Source: an uncultured Cocleimonas sp. (GTDB lineage Bacteria; Pseudomonadota; Gammaproteobacteria; Thiotrichales; Thiotrichaceae). Taken from it: a stretch of 64,000 bases of DNA. The notes beneath the pieces were generated by a model. The model was not told the origin of the DNA and ran no database searches. It saw only the letters and a list, made by a program, of their open reading frames with translations. Positions 10,992 to 19,739 of this stretch are shown here, in pieces. Each line of letters opens with the position of its first letter. The first letter of the stretch is position 1. Where the stretch lies: positions 62,001-126,000 of the forward strand of contig NZ_CANLZW010000008.1 of NCBI RefSeq assembly GCF_947495625.1, given 5' to 3'. The translations under genes were made by a program, and so were the position numbers.

Positions 10992-11084
10992 TGTTTTAAT
11001 CCATTAAAGAGTTTTTTCACAACTATTTAACATCTAGTCAGTCATAATAAGAAAACTTTCAAACTAATTTAAGGTGTTTTATCT

Positions 11085-12035
11085 ATGTATCAACAGCGCT
11101 ATTTAATTACTGGTGGTTCAGGGTTTATCGGCACTGAACTGATCAAGCAATTGCTGTTAGAAAATCATGATGTCACCGTTCTTACTCGCAATGAAGTTAA
11201 AACGGCGAAGCACTTTGCATCTGTTATGGATGCTGAACGTGAAGATTTTCAGACCAAGGCTAAAGTTAAAACAATCAGCTCTTTAGATTCAATAAACCCG
11301 GATCAGTCTTTCGATGTTGTGATCAACCTTGCTGGTCAAGGTATCGCTGATAAACGCTGGACTGATGAAGTTAAACAGCAACTTATTGATAGTCGTATAA
11401 AAACTACACGAGCGTTATATGAATATCTGAAAGAAGCCCTGATAAAGCCGGATGTTTGCATCAGTGGTTCTGCGCTTGGTTATTATGGATTAAGAGAGAC
11501 GGACGAAAATATTAATGAAAGTGGTGAAACGGATAATAGTTTTTCCAGTCAGTTATGTCAGCAATGGGAAACTGAAGCTCAGGCCATTGAAGCCTTAGGG
11601 ATTCGCACATGTTATCTACGAACCGGCATTGTCCAGGGAAAAGGCGGTGGTGCTCTGGCAAAAATGCTTCCACCTTTTAAAATGGCTCTTGGCGGACCGA
11701 TCGGCACTGGTAAACAATGGATGTCATGGATTCATATGGATGATCTTGTTGGTATCATTCGATATGCCATAGAACATGAATCAATAAGTGGCCCTATTAA
11801 TGGAACGGCACCTGAGCCAGTAACTAACAAAGAATTCTCGAAAACGTTAGGAAAAGTTTTAAAGAGACCTACTATTTTCCCGATGCCTTCTTTTGTGGTG
11901 AAGTTATTGTTTGGGCAAATGGGTGAAGAGTTATTGCTATCTGGTCAAAAAGTAATTCCTGAAAAGATTTGTCAGGCTGGATATAAATTTAAATACAATA
12001 ATTTAGCTGATGCATTAGCAAATATTGTAAATTGA
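11085..12035 (+). CDS. TIGR01777-type SDR family epimerase (YfcH-like)
   Basis: An extended short-chain dehydrogenase-like protein of 316 residues. The N-terminus has the dinucleotide-binding ITGGSGFIG motif, followed by INLAGQGIADKRW, SGSALGYYG (the active-site Tyr region), RTGIVQGKGGGAL and the MSWIHMDDLVGII stretch characteristic of the YfcH subgroup. The C-terminal segment resembles DUF1731. It is cytoplasmic and the substrate is unknown in most bacteria. It is flanked by repeat copy 3 and by a probable gene remnant, with no operon partner. Confidence 0.9.
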   Translation: MYQQRYLITGGSGFIGTELIKQLLLENHDVTVLTRNEVKTAKHFASVMDAEREDFQTKAKVKTISSLDSINPDQSFDVVINLAGQGIADKRWTDEVKQQLIDSRIKTTRALYEYLKEALIKPDVCISGSALGYYGLRETDENINESGETDNSFSSQLCQQWETEAQAIEALGIRTCYLRTGIVQGKGGGALAKMLPPFKMALGGPIGTGKQWMSWIHMDDLVGIIRYAIEHESISGPINGTAPEPVTNKEFSKTLGKVLKRPTIFPMPSFVVKLLFGQMGEELLLSGQKVIPEKICQAGYKFKYNNLADALANIVN

Positions 12036-12098
12036 TTATAAAGCTTTAGTGAATTCACGGCCATTGGTTAAATCGGTCGCTACTTTTGTAGATAAGTA

Positions 12099-12174
12099 CT
12101 AATAAATATCTCTTAAATCTTTATCTCTGAATTGTCGAAGTACTAAACGTCCGTCTCTAATTGTTCTGGGCCTA
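12099..12174 (-). pseudogene. Possible remnant of a GNAT acetyltransferase N-terminus
   Basis: Read on the minus strand, this stretch gives about 23 codons (RDGRLVLRQFRDKDLRDIY) then a stop. The pattern resembles the first beta strand and helix of GNAT acetyltransferases, which usually begin with RLxLRxF..D. No full domain follows. The surrounding gap (12036-12291) holds no intact gene that I can support. The stretch is short enough to be chance. Confidence 0.25.
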
Positions 12175-12291
12175 GAACCTTATATGGTACCTTTACTATT
12201 AAATCAGTAAATTCATATCAAAATCATCCATTATGTCCAAGGGAAAAGAATTAATAGGCACAAATCATCTCTTAATCGGAAAATACAATTA

Positions 12292-13629
12292 TTATTGGGC
12301 TAACGATTCGGGGGCTTTTGCAACAACGAGATATCCCTGTACCTGTTTACCACGTTCTAACCTGAGTTCCTTAACGATGATATCTTCTATTTTATATCCT
12401 GATTCTTGTATCGATTCTGTCAGATAGCTATGTGTATGGCTATATCTACCATGCGGTTCAAGATTGTATCCAGTTAAGGTTTTGCCATCAAATTTTTCCA
12501 CTGTAAAGATTAGTCTTCCATTTGGATTCAATGATGAAAGTGATAGTTGTAAGAATTTCTTTAAATCTCCAAAATAACAGAGCGTATCAGCAGAGACTAT
12601 AAGATCAAAGTTTTGAGTTGAATTCTGAAAGTAGAGGTTCAAGTCGCTTTCTATCAGTTCATCATATTCATTACGAAATTTTGCTCGCTGCAACATGCCG
12701 GGTGATAGATCCACGCCAATCAAATCAGAGGCAAGCGGTTTCAGAAAATTTCCACAAAGTCCTGTACCGCATCCTGCATCCATTATCCTCATAGAATGAG
12801 GTTCTGTTTCTTTGTATATTTCATCAATGATAGTCTGGATGTGCTGCGGAGCTTTATAATCAAGCTGTTCTAAAACGTTGTCAAATGTTAAAGAAAACCC
12901 GTCAAACAGATCTTTGACATACTGTTCATCAGGTTTAACAGGAACTTTTTCGCCTGTCATCGCTGCTAGCATATGAGTAGCCATTGGGTCATTGGGATAG
13001 ATCGACAAACATTTTTCATAGGTGACAATTGCGTTTTTTTTGTCATTCAGTAATAAACAAAGCCTACCGATTGATAATAGTGAAGATTTTTGATCTGTAT
13101 GGTTGTCTACATGCTTTAAACGTTCTTGTAGTAACTTCATTGCCTGTTCAAAGTGACCAAGTTTGACATACATATCAGCTAGACTTGATATACAGATTAC
13201 GTGCTCTGGGTTGAGCGCTAGAACTTTATGGAAATTCTTTTCTGCTTCTTCATAGTTTTTTCGAGTTTTTTCGATAACAGCCAAATTGTATAGTGGCTCT
13301 TCAGCCTGAGCATCTATGCTTATCGATTTTAAATAATAGATTTCAGCTTGATCAACATCATAGGTTGTCATGTACATATTTGCTAGATTGTTGCAACCGG
13401 CAGAGTGCTTAGGGAAGACTTTTAAACAACGCTTGGTTAATTTAATGCCTAAATCATAATTCCCTCTTTGAAATTCCAACATCCCAAGGTAGTTTAAGAC
13501 ATCCGCATTTTTTGGGTTTTTTTTAAGAATTTTCCGATAGGCTGTGTTGGCTTTTTCGATTTTTCCCTGCTTGTGAAATGAAACTGCTTTTGCAATAGTA
13601 GAGAGTGAGCTCATAGGCCGATACCCCAA
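12292..13629 (-). CDS. TPR-repeat protein with C-terminal methyltransferase domain
   Basis: A 445-residue two-part protein. Residues 1 to about 240 contain tandem tetratricopeptide repeats (for example ADVLNYLGMLEFQRGNYDLG and EPLYNLAVIEKTRKNYEEA). Residues 275-440 form a class I SAM methyltransferase with the glycine-rich motif I MDAGCGTGLCG, an acidic residue in GVDLS, and the LIVSADTLCYFGD strand. TPR plus methyltransferase proteins of this layout are common, with unknown targets. A second in-frame ATG at 13614 is an equally good start. It is separated from the S24-like gene upstream by 79 bases and may be the last gene of that unit. Confidence 0.8.
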   Translation of the reverse strand: MGYRPMSSLSTIAKAVSFHKQGKIEKANTAYRKILKKNPKNADVLNYLGMLEFQRGNYDLGIKLTKRCLKVFPKHSAGCNNLANMYMTTYDVDQAEIYYLKSISIDAQAEEPLYNLAVIEKTRKNYEEAEKNFHKVLALNPEHVICISSLADMYVKLGHFEQAMKLLQERLKHVDNHTDQKSSLLSIGRLCLLLNDKKNAIVTYEKCLSIYPNDPMATHMLAAMTGEKVPVKPDEQYVKDLFDGFSLTFDNVLEQLDYKAPQHIQTIIDEIYKETEPHSMRIMDAGCGTGLCGNFLKPLASDLIGVDLSPGMLQRAKFRNEYDELIESDLNLYFQNSTQNFDLIVSADTLCYFGDLKKFLQLSLSSLNPNGRLIFTVEKFDGKTLTGYNLEPHGRYSHTHSYLTESIQESGYKIEDIIVKELRLERGKQVQGYLVVAKAPESLAQ

Positions 13630-13708
13630 TAAATTGATATAATAACTACGTACATAATTTTTATAAACAGTAAATTGTGAAGAGCCCCTTTGTCAAATGG
13701 ATATCTTT

Positions 13709-14071
13709 CTAGTCATAATGCTTATGATACGTGCGTCTTTTACCCGCTCGTTGCGTGATCACACCTTCAATTTGCTCCCATTTGATTTCGATAGTTTCAT
13801 ATAGGTCGTTTAAAGGCTGAAGAAAGTATCTTTCGTTTTTGACACGTAATTGACGGAAGATGTATTCACTTTTATTGTCTACGGCAAATACGTAGGAGCC
13901 ATCGCGAGCAACATGGCCTGGATCGATTATTAGGATACAGCCGGCATCAAATTCAGGTTCCATGCTGTCATCAATCGTTCTCAATGCAAAAGGTTCTGCG
14001 GCAGAACAACTGCCTCCCTCACTCATATTTTGACGGAATGCTTCCTGTATATCAATTTTAACTTCATTCAT
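13709..14071 (-). CDS. S24/LexA-type peptidase-like protein, catalytic Lys absent
   Basis: A 120-residue protein with only the C-terminal domain fold of LexA/UmuD-type proteins and no DNA-binding helix-turn-helix. The serine motif DDSMEP is present with Ser36 as nucleophile. In the strand where the family carries the general-base Lys (vKrL), this protein has Arg73 in FRQL. If the alignment is right the Ser-Lys dyad is broken and the protein would not self-cleave. It lies 33 bases after cysG on the same strand, so it is probably co-transcribed with the cysG operon. The role is unknown. Confidence 0.7.
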   Translation of the reverse strand: MNEVKIDIQEAFRQNMSEGGSCSAAEPFALRTIDDSMEPEFDAGCILIIDPGHVARDGSYVFAVDNKSEYIFRQLRVKNERYFLQPLNDLYETIEIKWEQIEGVITQRAGKRRTYHKHYD

Positions 14072-14104
14072 GATGTTTTCCTTGCCTTGATTCGATTCGA
14101 CTAA

Positions 14105-15529
14105 CTACGTCTTGTGTCTGGTGAATTCAGATTGTTCTTTAACATGCCTTTCTGGTTCATACCAATGCAGTTTGTCATGTAATTTTACAACTTCACCGAT
14201 GATAGTCAAAGTTGGCGCACGTACACCAGAGTCGATAACAAGCTGCGGTAAAGTAGCTACTGTTCCAATATGCACGCGTTGATTCATCGTAGTGCCTTGC
14301 TCAACCAATGCTGCCGGCATATCGCCAGACATGCCATGTGCCTGTAATTGCTCGCTAATGACTTTGATGCCAGTTAAACCCATATAGAAGACGATGGTGT
14401 GATTCTTCTGAGTTAATTGCTTCCAGTTAAGATTTATTGTGCCGTCTTTTAAATGACCTGTGGCAAATGTAACTGATTGAGAATAATCACGATGGGTTAA
14501 TGGTATACCTGCATAAGCAGAGCAACCCGAAGCGGCTGTAACCGCTGGTACCACTTGAAACGGAATATTGTTTTCAGCGAGTTTTTCAATCTCTTCGCCA
14601 CCACGGCCAAAGATGAAGGGGTCGCCGCCTTTTAAACGTAAAACGCGTTTACCCTGTTTCGCTAAATCAACCAGCAGATCATTGATTTTATCTTGCGGGA
14701 CCGCGTGATTTTCTTTTTCCTTGCCTACATAAAAACGCTCTGCATCTTTATTCGCCATATCAAGAATAGCTTTTGATACTAATCTATCGTAAACCATCAC
14801 ATCTGCTTGCTGCATTAAACGCGCAGCTTTAAATGTGAGTAAGTCTGGATCACCTGGGCCCGCTCCAACCAGATACACTTCACCATTGGCATGAGATCGA
14901 TGATTATCGAGTGCTTCATCGAGTAATTTTCGAGCAGCTTTGTCTTGGCCTGCGTAAACCAGTTCTGCAAATGCGCCTTTTAAGGCTGTTTCCCAGAATT
15001 CTTTGCGCTGAGATTGTTTTGGAAAAGCATCTTTTACTTTTTGACGATATTCTTCTGTGATACCCGCTAAACGTCCGCATGATGTCGGAATCATGGTCTC
15101 AAGGCGAGCTCTGAGTAGACGTGCAAGCACTGGTGAAGCACCACCTGTTGATACGGCAATACTGACAGGTGCACGATCAATCACTGAAGGAAAAATATAA
15201 CTACCAAGTTCAGGATTATCAGCAACATTCACTAACAGATTGGCATCATTAGCGGCTTTGGCTATGTCTGCATTTACCTGTGAGTCATTTGTTGCAGCAA
15301 CGACTAAAAATGCCCTGACGATATCGGTTGCTTGATATTTTCGATTAATCAGTGTGATTTTGTTCTCTTCAGACAGTTGATTCAAAGATGTCTCAACTTC
15401 TGGTGATATGACTGTAACCTTTGCATTTGATTTGAGGAGGTTTTTTACTTTGCGAGTTGCAACGGGACCACCACCAATAACGAGGCAATGACGATCTTTA
15501 ATGTCGAGGAATATTGGAAAATGTTTCAT
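14105..15529 (-). CDS. cysG: Siroheme synthase, trifunctional
   Basis: Makes siroheme, the cofactor of sulfite and nitrite reductases, from uroporphyrinogen III. At 474 residues it is a full fusion. The N-terminal precorrin-2 dehydrogenase/ferrochelatase half has the NAD-binding VIGGGPVATRK motif. The C-terminal SUMT half, from about residue 215, has VGAGPGDPDLLT, VYDRLVS, LKGGDPFIFGRGGEE and GIPLTHRDY. It is downstream of a DsrS-like gene and two small conserved genes with gaps of 20-65 bases, suggesting an operon connected with sulfur metabolism. The last 25 residues are a charged extension. Confidence 0.95.
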   Translation of the reverse strand: MKHFPIFLDIKDRHCLVIGGGPVATRKVKNLLKSNAKVTVISPEVETSLNQLSEENKITLINRKYQATDIVRAFLVVAATNDSQVNADIAKAANDANLLVNVADNPELGSYIFPSVIDRAPVSIAVSTGGASPVLARLLRARLETMIPTSCGRLAGITEEYRQKVKDAFPKQSQRKEFWETALKGAFAELVYAGQDKAARKLLDEALDNHRSHANGEVYLVGAGPGDPDLLTFKAARLMQQADVMVYDRLVSKAILDMANKDAERFYVGKEKENHAVPQDKINDLLVDLAKQGKRVLRLKGGDPFIFGRGGEEIEKLAENNIPFQVVPAVTAASGCSAYAGIPLTHRDYSQSVTFATGHLKDGTINLNWKQLTQKNHTIVFYMGLTGIKVISEQLQAHGMSGDMPAALVEQGTTMNQRVHIGTVATLPQLVIDSGVRAPTLTIIGEVVKLHDKLHWYEPERHVKEQSEFTRHKT

Positions 15530-15581
15530 ATTATTTTCTACTTTATCTAATTTCTACGTTCTACTTTTTATATGCTGTTTA

Positions 15582-16073
15582 CTATTTGTTTTTATTCCGT
15601 TTAGGGCGAGATTGGTATTTCACAATACCTTTCACGATTTCTCCATAGGGAAGCATATCAATCGCTGTATAACGATTTAGTGCTTGTTCCATGGTTTGAT
15701 CAATATTGATTACTGTTTGTTGCTCAGCAGTTTTAAGTTGATCTTGTAGTCCATCTGTTTCTGCTTCGTCACTAAAGATGTTCTGTAACGCGAGCATGCC
15801 ACCTGCTTGTACTTGCAATTCTTTATTGTGTGGCATGGGGCCATCTATGGTGACAACCTTTAATGAAAAGCGTGAATTATCTCTAATCGCATTTAAAACA
15901 CTTGTACAACGTTCTAAACTGGTTTCCGATTGGCAGGCTACACATTCGCGGGTTGCTAATACAAACTTACGTTTACGTGCACAATCACAGCGTCTATTGG
16001 TGATTGCTTTCTCAAAAATACACCTATTTGGGTTTAACTCTTTATAGGCGTTTCTGAATTCTGTCTCGTCCAT
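15582..16073 (-). CDS. Conserved small protein with six-Cys N-terminal cluster
   Basis: A 163-residue soluble protein with six cysteines in the first 56 residues (positions 18, 29, 31, 44, 47 and 56), spaced like a zinc or iron-sulfur site: C-X10-C-X-C-X12-C-X2-C-X8-C. The rest is mostly helical with an acidic, Gln-rich middle and a basic C-terminal tail. There is no signal peptide. It sits between a 78-residue protein and cysG in a minus-strand operon headed by a DsrS-like gene. I do not know its function. A metal-binding role near siroheme synthesis is an inference from context. Confidence 0.7.
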   Translation of the reverse strand: MDETEFRNAYKELNPNRCIFEKAITNRRCDCARKRKFVLATRECVACQSETSLERCTSVLNAIRDNSRFSLKVVTIDGPMPHNKELQVQAGGMLALQNIFSDEAETDGLQDQLKTAEQQTVINIDQTMEQALNRYTAIDMLPYGEIVKGIVKYQSRPKRNKNK

Positions 16074-16094
16074 GTGAAAAAGTGTGGGCTAAGC

Positions 16095-16331
16095 CTATTT
16101 TTCCCATTCTCTAACAACGGTTTCTTCGCGTTTTTCCTGAAGTAGTTCTTCTGCCTGAAGTTGATTCGCCGCGTGAATCATTTTTACACTGATGGCGCCA
16201 TTCAACGGTAACTCTGCACGCATCGCACGAGAAAAAGTTTTAGCTTCTTTAAATGTTTCAAACTCTTGTTGGAAGTCGAGGTTTTTTATTATCGGTGTTG
16301 GTTGTGTAATTTTAAAAACGTAGTAAGGCAT
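16095..16331 (-). CDS. Small conserved hypothetical protein
   Basis: A 78-residue soluble protein beginning MPYYVFKI, with a beta strand, a long amphipathic helix with regularly spaced Phe (FQQEFETFKEAKTFSRAMR) and a charged Glu/Arg-rich C-terminus. It starts 63 bases after the DsrS-like gene ends, and its stop is 21 bases before the six-Cys protein, so it belongs to the same operon. I do not recognise a named family. Confidence 0.7.
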   Translation of the reverse strand: MPYYVFKITQPTPIIKNLDFQQEFETFKEAKTFSRAMRAELPLNGAISVKMIHAANQLQAEELLQEKREETVVREWEK

Positions 16332-16394
16332 TCTTTATTCCTGAAGATTGTAAATATAGACGTTTGATCTCTCTATATTTATTAACATGGGTCT

Positions 16395-17525
16395 TCACAT
16401 AAGTATATCAACTTTTTCTAATAAAGGTGTGGTCAATGGTAATAGACGCTTACGCATTACGGTGCCCACAGAATCGTTTCCACTGAATACAGGGATAAGC
16501 GTGTGTTCTCCCATTTGTGCCAGTACCAACATGGCATTCAACAAGGGTAGATGCTGTGAATCTAAAGTATTGATGACGGCTTTTAGGTCTTCATCGATTG
16601 GGTGTTCACAGATTTCATCGCTGTGCTGTATAGCAATTTCAATAGATCGCGTGCCTCGTCCATCTTTCACTAGAGTGTTTAATGGAAGATTAAAATAGTG
16701 ATTAATTGCGATGAATAATGAGATAACGACTTCTTGATCAACAGGCTTATTTAACGATAGCTTTAACGTTTCTAGCCAGGTCTGACCGTCGCTGTTGAGT
16801 AATTCAAAAAGTGTAGTCGCATAGATATTATTGTCGTTGATTAAGGTTTTAAGTTTATCTGTAACTTTATCAAAATGGGAACTTGGTTCTTTAGATAGAG
16901 GTATTTGCTTTGGATTGCTATGCAAAAAACCCACATAAAACGGGTTGCGTCGTTTCGCTCTTGCCCAGAGTTTTTCTTTTTCTTCTTTGCTTAATATGTC
17001 ACCCTGAAGACAAAGTCTAACCATGCTGACTATGTTCAATTGCCTTTCTTCAAATGGTAAGAATTCCATCAGGTAGTCAACCAGTTCTTTTCCTAACTCT
17101 CCTTGCCAGATTTCAGGGTATTCCATTAAGCGCATCGCAACTTCAGTTGTTGGGTGAGCCCACCATGCGCGCACACCAATATCATGTGACAGTGTTTGTG
17201 CATGAACCACTGCAACAACAGCTTCTGGTTCTCCCAGTAACAGCATATGTTCAAGTGTGTTATCGGTATGACCCATCCGTGTCCAGCGTTTGATAAAAAT
17301 GGGATAGCCGCCAGGTGAGCCAGTAATTTTTAAAGAGAGTAATTCTTTAACCGTGCGTAAGTATTGTTCATCACGTGTATTGGGATTTAGTACGACTTTC
17401 GCTTCACCTTGATCGGTGAGTGCATGCACGGTCATTGTGCCTTCGTTGATACGAATGGCTTTTAGGTCTTGAGCAAGTAAAACGTTAAGACGCAGATTGT
17501 CTTCATTGGAAAGTGAGAACTCCAT
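16395..17525 (-). CDS. dsrS: DsrS-like protein
   Basis: A 376-residue cytoplasmic, mostly helical protein without membrane segments or catalytic motifs that I can name. Stretches such as LRLNVLLAQDL, AIRINEGTMTV, VVLNPNTRDEQYLR, GSPGGYPIFIKRWTRMG and LLLGEPEAVVAVVHA match my memory of DsrS, first described at the end of the dsr sulfur-oxidation cluster of purple sulfur bacteria and also found in gammaproteobacteria without dsrAB. It heads the operon that ends in cysG. That supports a sulfur/siroheme link, but no dsr genes are visible here. A homology search against DsrS would settle the name. Confidence 0.5.
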   Translation of the reverse strand: MEFSLSNEDNLRLNVLLAQDLKAIRINEGTMTVHALTDQGEAKVVLNPNTRDEQYLRTVKELLSLKITGSPGGYPIFIKRWTRMGHTDNTLEHMLLLGEPEAVVAVVHAQTLSHDIGVRAWWAHPTTEVAMRLMEYPEIWQGELGKELVDYLMEFLPFEERQLNIVSMVRLCLQGDILSKEEKEKLWARAKRRNPFYVGFLHSNPKQIPLSKEPSSHFDKVTDKLKTLINDNNIYATTLFELLNSDGQTWLETLKLSLNKPVDQEVVISLFIAINHYFNLPLNTLVKDGRGTRSIEIAIQHSDEICEHPIDEDLKAVINTLDSQHLPLLNAMLVLAQMGEHTLIPVFSGNDSVGTVMRKRLLPLTTPLLEKVDILM

Positions 17526-17586
17526 CTTAGTAATGTAGCTCTTTGAATTTGGGGTCGAACTTGGGATTGTGTTTGGCGTTAGAAAT

Positions 17587-17635
17587 ACTGCTATTTAAAT
17601 AGCAGTCCGGATACAGAGCGTGAACACTCTGTATC
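17587..17635. promoter_or_regulatory. Two adjacent palindromes upstream of the dsrS-like operon
   Basis: ACTGCTATTTAAATAGCAGT at 17587-17606 is a perfect 20-base palindrome. Next to it, GATACAGAG and CTCTGTATC (17610-17618 and 17627-17635) form a 9-base inverted repeat around 8 bases. Both lie 60-110 bases upstream of the DsrS-like start, where operators or a leader hairpin would be expected. Confidence 0.5.
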
Positions 17636-17657
17636 TGAATACTTTTCTTAATGAATA

Positions 17658-17742
17658 AAAAAAGTGCCCGTCGAGGCGCAGCCGAGACAATCCCGGAGCG
17701 CAGCGATGATAACCTGAAGGCTGGGTTGTTTTGAAAAACCCA
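17658..17742. repeat. GC-rich module next to repeat copy 4
   Basis: A GC-rich patch in an AT-rich region: GGCGCAGCC (17675-17683) and GAGCGCAGCG (17696-17705), then a TGGGTT/AACCCA hairpin (17722-17742) ending four bases before repeat copy 4. The same order recurs at 45751-45846 before copy 9. The left edge, A-run plus GTGCCC, matches the flank directly preceding the core in copy 5, as if the patch had been inserted within the element. Confidence 0.6.
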
Positions 17743-17746
17743 TAAA

Positions 17747-17759
17747 AAGTAGGGGGGTG
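17747..17759 (+). repeat. AAGTAGGGGGGTG repeat, copy 4
   Basis: Exact 13-mer, GTGAC subtype, 24 bases past the aspS stop codon. Read in the direction of aspS transcription, the C-rich strand leads into a T5 run and a hairpin, so it may end the aspS transcript. Confidence 0.9.
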
Positions 17760-17783
17760 ACTTAATAAATAAATACTCTTTGA

Positions 17784-19559
17784 TTATTTAGCTTCTACTT
17801 CAGGTAATTTTACTTGAATACTCAATTCACGCAATTGCTTGCGTGGCACATCAGCAGGAGCTTCAGTTAGCATACAGGCAGCAGTTTGAGTTTTCGGGAA
17901 TGCGATAACGTCACGGATAGAATCAGTGTTTGTCATAAGCATCACCAAACGATCTAAGCCAAACGCCAATCCGCCCAATGGAGGACAACCAAACGTAAGT
18001 GCTTTTAATAAGAAGCCAAACTTTTCTTCTGCTTCTTCCTCAGAAATACCTAACATATCGAATACTGCAGATTGCATCTCAGATTGGTGAATACGTATTG
18101 AACCGCCACCCACCTCGTAACCGTTGATAACCATATCGTAAGCATCTGAAAGTGCTGCACCAGGATTCTCGCGTAACTCTTCAACGCTACAAGTAGGAGC
18201 CGTAAATGGATGATGTAGTGCTTGCCAGCGATTTTCTCTGTCGTCCCATTCGAACATTGGGAAGTCGATAATCCATAGCGCTGCCCAATCACCTTGTAAT
18301 AGGTCGAGGTCTTTAGCTAGCTCTTCACGTAAAGCGCCTAATGCATCATTTACAATTTTAGTTTTATCCGCGCCAAAGAAAACCAGATCGCCATCTTCAG
18401 CGCCCGTTTTTTCCATAATGCTCATGGCTACTTCATCAGGTAGGAACTTCAAAATAGGAGAGTTCAAGCCTGCAACGCCATCAGCTAATGTATTAACCTT
18501 GATATACGCTAGTCCACGAGCGCCGTAACGAGATACAAATTTAGTGTAGTTATCAATATCTTTGCGTGAAAGCGCAGCGCCTTTAGGCACACGAAGTGCT
18601 GCAACACGACTGCCTTCGTCGTTAGCAGGTCCAGAGAAGACTTTAAAGTCCACGTCTTTCATTTGCTCGCTAACTTCAACTAGCTCAAGCGGGTTACGCA
18701 TATCCGGCTTATCAGAACCGTATTTGTGCATCGCATCGGCATAGGTCATCTGTGGGAATTTATCACCCAGATCAACATTGCCAACATCTTTGAAGAGTTT
18801 GCGAATCATGTTTTCCATTGTTCCCATGACGTCTGCGCTTCTAACAAATGCCATTTCGATATCCACCTGAGTGAATTCTGGCTGGCGATCTGCACGTAAA
18901 TCTTCATCACGGAAACAACGCGCCATTTGGTAATAACGATCAATTCCGCCCATCATCAACATTTGCTTAAATAGCTGAGGAGATTGTGGTAGAGCGAAGA
19001 AGTTACCCGGATGCGTACGAGAAGGAACGATGTAATCACGCGCGCCTTCTGGTGTAGCTTTAGTAAGAATAGGTGTTTCAACTTCTAGGAAGTCATTATC
19101 GTCTAGGTAACGACGCATATTAGATGTCATTTTTGAACGCGTCTTCATGCGTTTCTGCATCTCATCACGACGTAAATCTACGTAACGATATTTTAGACGT
19201 ACATCTTCGTTAACATCGTCATCTAACTGGAATGGAGGCGTATCAGAGGCACTGAGTGTTTCTAATTCAAGAGCGAATATTTCGATCTTGCCGCTGGTTA
19301 GATTGTCATTGATCATGCCTTCAGGACGAGCACGAACAGTGCCACGAATGCGTAAGATATGTTCATTACGAATCGTTTCAGCCGTTTTGAACATCTCCTG
19401 ATCATCAGGATCAAAAACTACCTGCACTAAACCTTCGCTATCACGCAGATCAACAAAAATAACCCCGCCGTGATCACGACGACGATTAACCCAGCCACAT
19501 AAAGTGACTTCTTGATCCATTAGTGATTCATCAACTAATCCACAACGGTGTGTACGCAT
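17784..19559 (-). CDS. aspS: Aspartyl-tRNA synthetase, bacterial type, probably non-discriminating
   Basis: Class II synthetase charging tRNA with aspartate. ATG at 19559 gives 591 residues and the standard MRTHRCG start; the longer frame upstream has no support. It has the OB-fold anticodon-binding domain, class II motif 2 ([16 protein letters not shown]), the bacterial GAD insertion, and motif 3 ([13 protein letters not shown]). His30 (in RRRDHGG) and Gly81 (in RPEG) match the residues that let Pseudomonas AspRS also charge tRNA-Asn; discriminating enzymes such as that of E. coli have Leu and Lys. This predicts Asn-tRNA formation through GatCAB. It appears monocistronic, with repeat copy 4 downstream. 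Confidence 0.95.
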   Translation of the reverse strand: MRTHRCGLVDESLMDQEVTLCGWVNRRRDHGGVIFVDLRDSEGLVQVVFDPDDQEMFKTAETIRNEHILRIRGTVRARPEGMINDNLTSGKIEIFALELETLSASDTPPFQLDDDVNEDVRLKYRYVDLRRDEMQKRMKTRSKMTSNMRRYLDDNDFLEVETPILTKATPEGARDYIVPSRTHPGNFFALPQSPQLFKQMLMMGGIDRYYQMARCFRDEDLRADRQPEFTQVDIEMAFVRSADVMGTMENMIRKLFKDVGNVDLGDKFPQMTYADAMHKYGSDKPDMRNPLELVEVSEQMKDVDFKVFSGPANDEGSRVAALRVPKGAALSRKDIDNYTKFVSRYGARGLAYIKVNTLADGVAGLNSPILKFLPDEVAMSIMEKTGAEDGDLVFFGADKTKIVNDALGALREELAKDLDLLQGDWAALWIIDFPMFEWDDRENRWQALHHPFTAPTCSVEELRENPGAALSDAYDMVINGYEVGGGSIRIHQSEMQSAVFDMLGISEEEAEEKFGFLLKALTFGCPPLGGLAFGLDRLVMLMTNTDSIRDVIAFPKTQTAACMLTEAPADVPRKQLRELSIQVKLPEVEAK

Positions 19560-19739
19560 AAGAAAACCCAAATTTTGTATAAATATAAAGGCGGGAATAG
19601 TAAGCTTTGTCGGTGTTTGGTGCAAGTTTTTGCTTGGGAATACAGACAGGTATATTGTCTAGTATAGAGATAGTTGATTAAGACTGTATTAATTGCATTG
19701 AGATTATAATGTCCGTTGATTTTAAGGGACATCATATTC

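Noticed and set aside
17610-17635. GATACAGAG/CTCTGTATC as a terminator of the aspS transcript
   Set aside because: There is no T-run on the relevant strand, and its position before the dsrS-like gene fits an operator or leader hairpin better.
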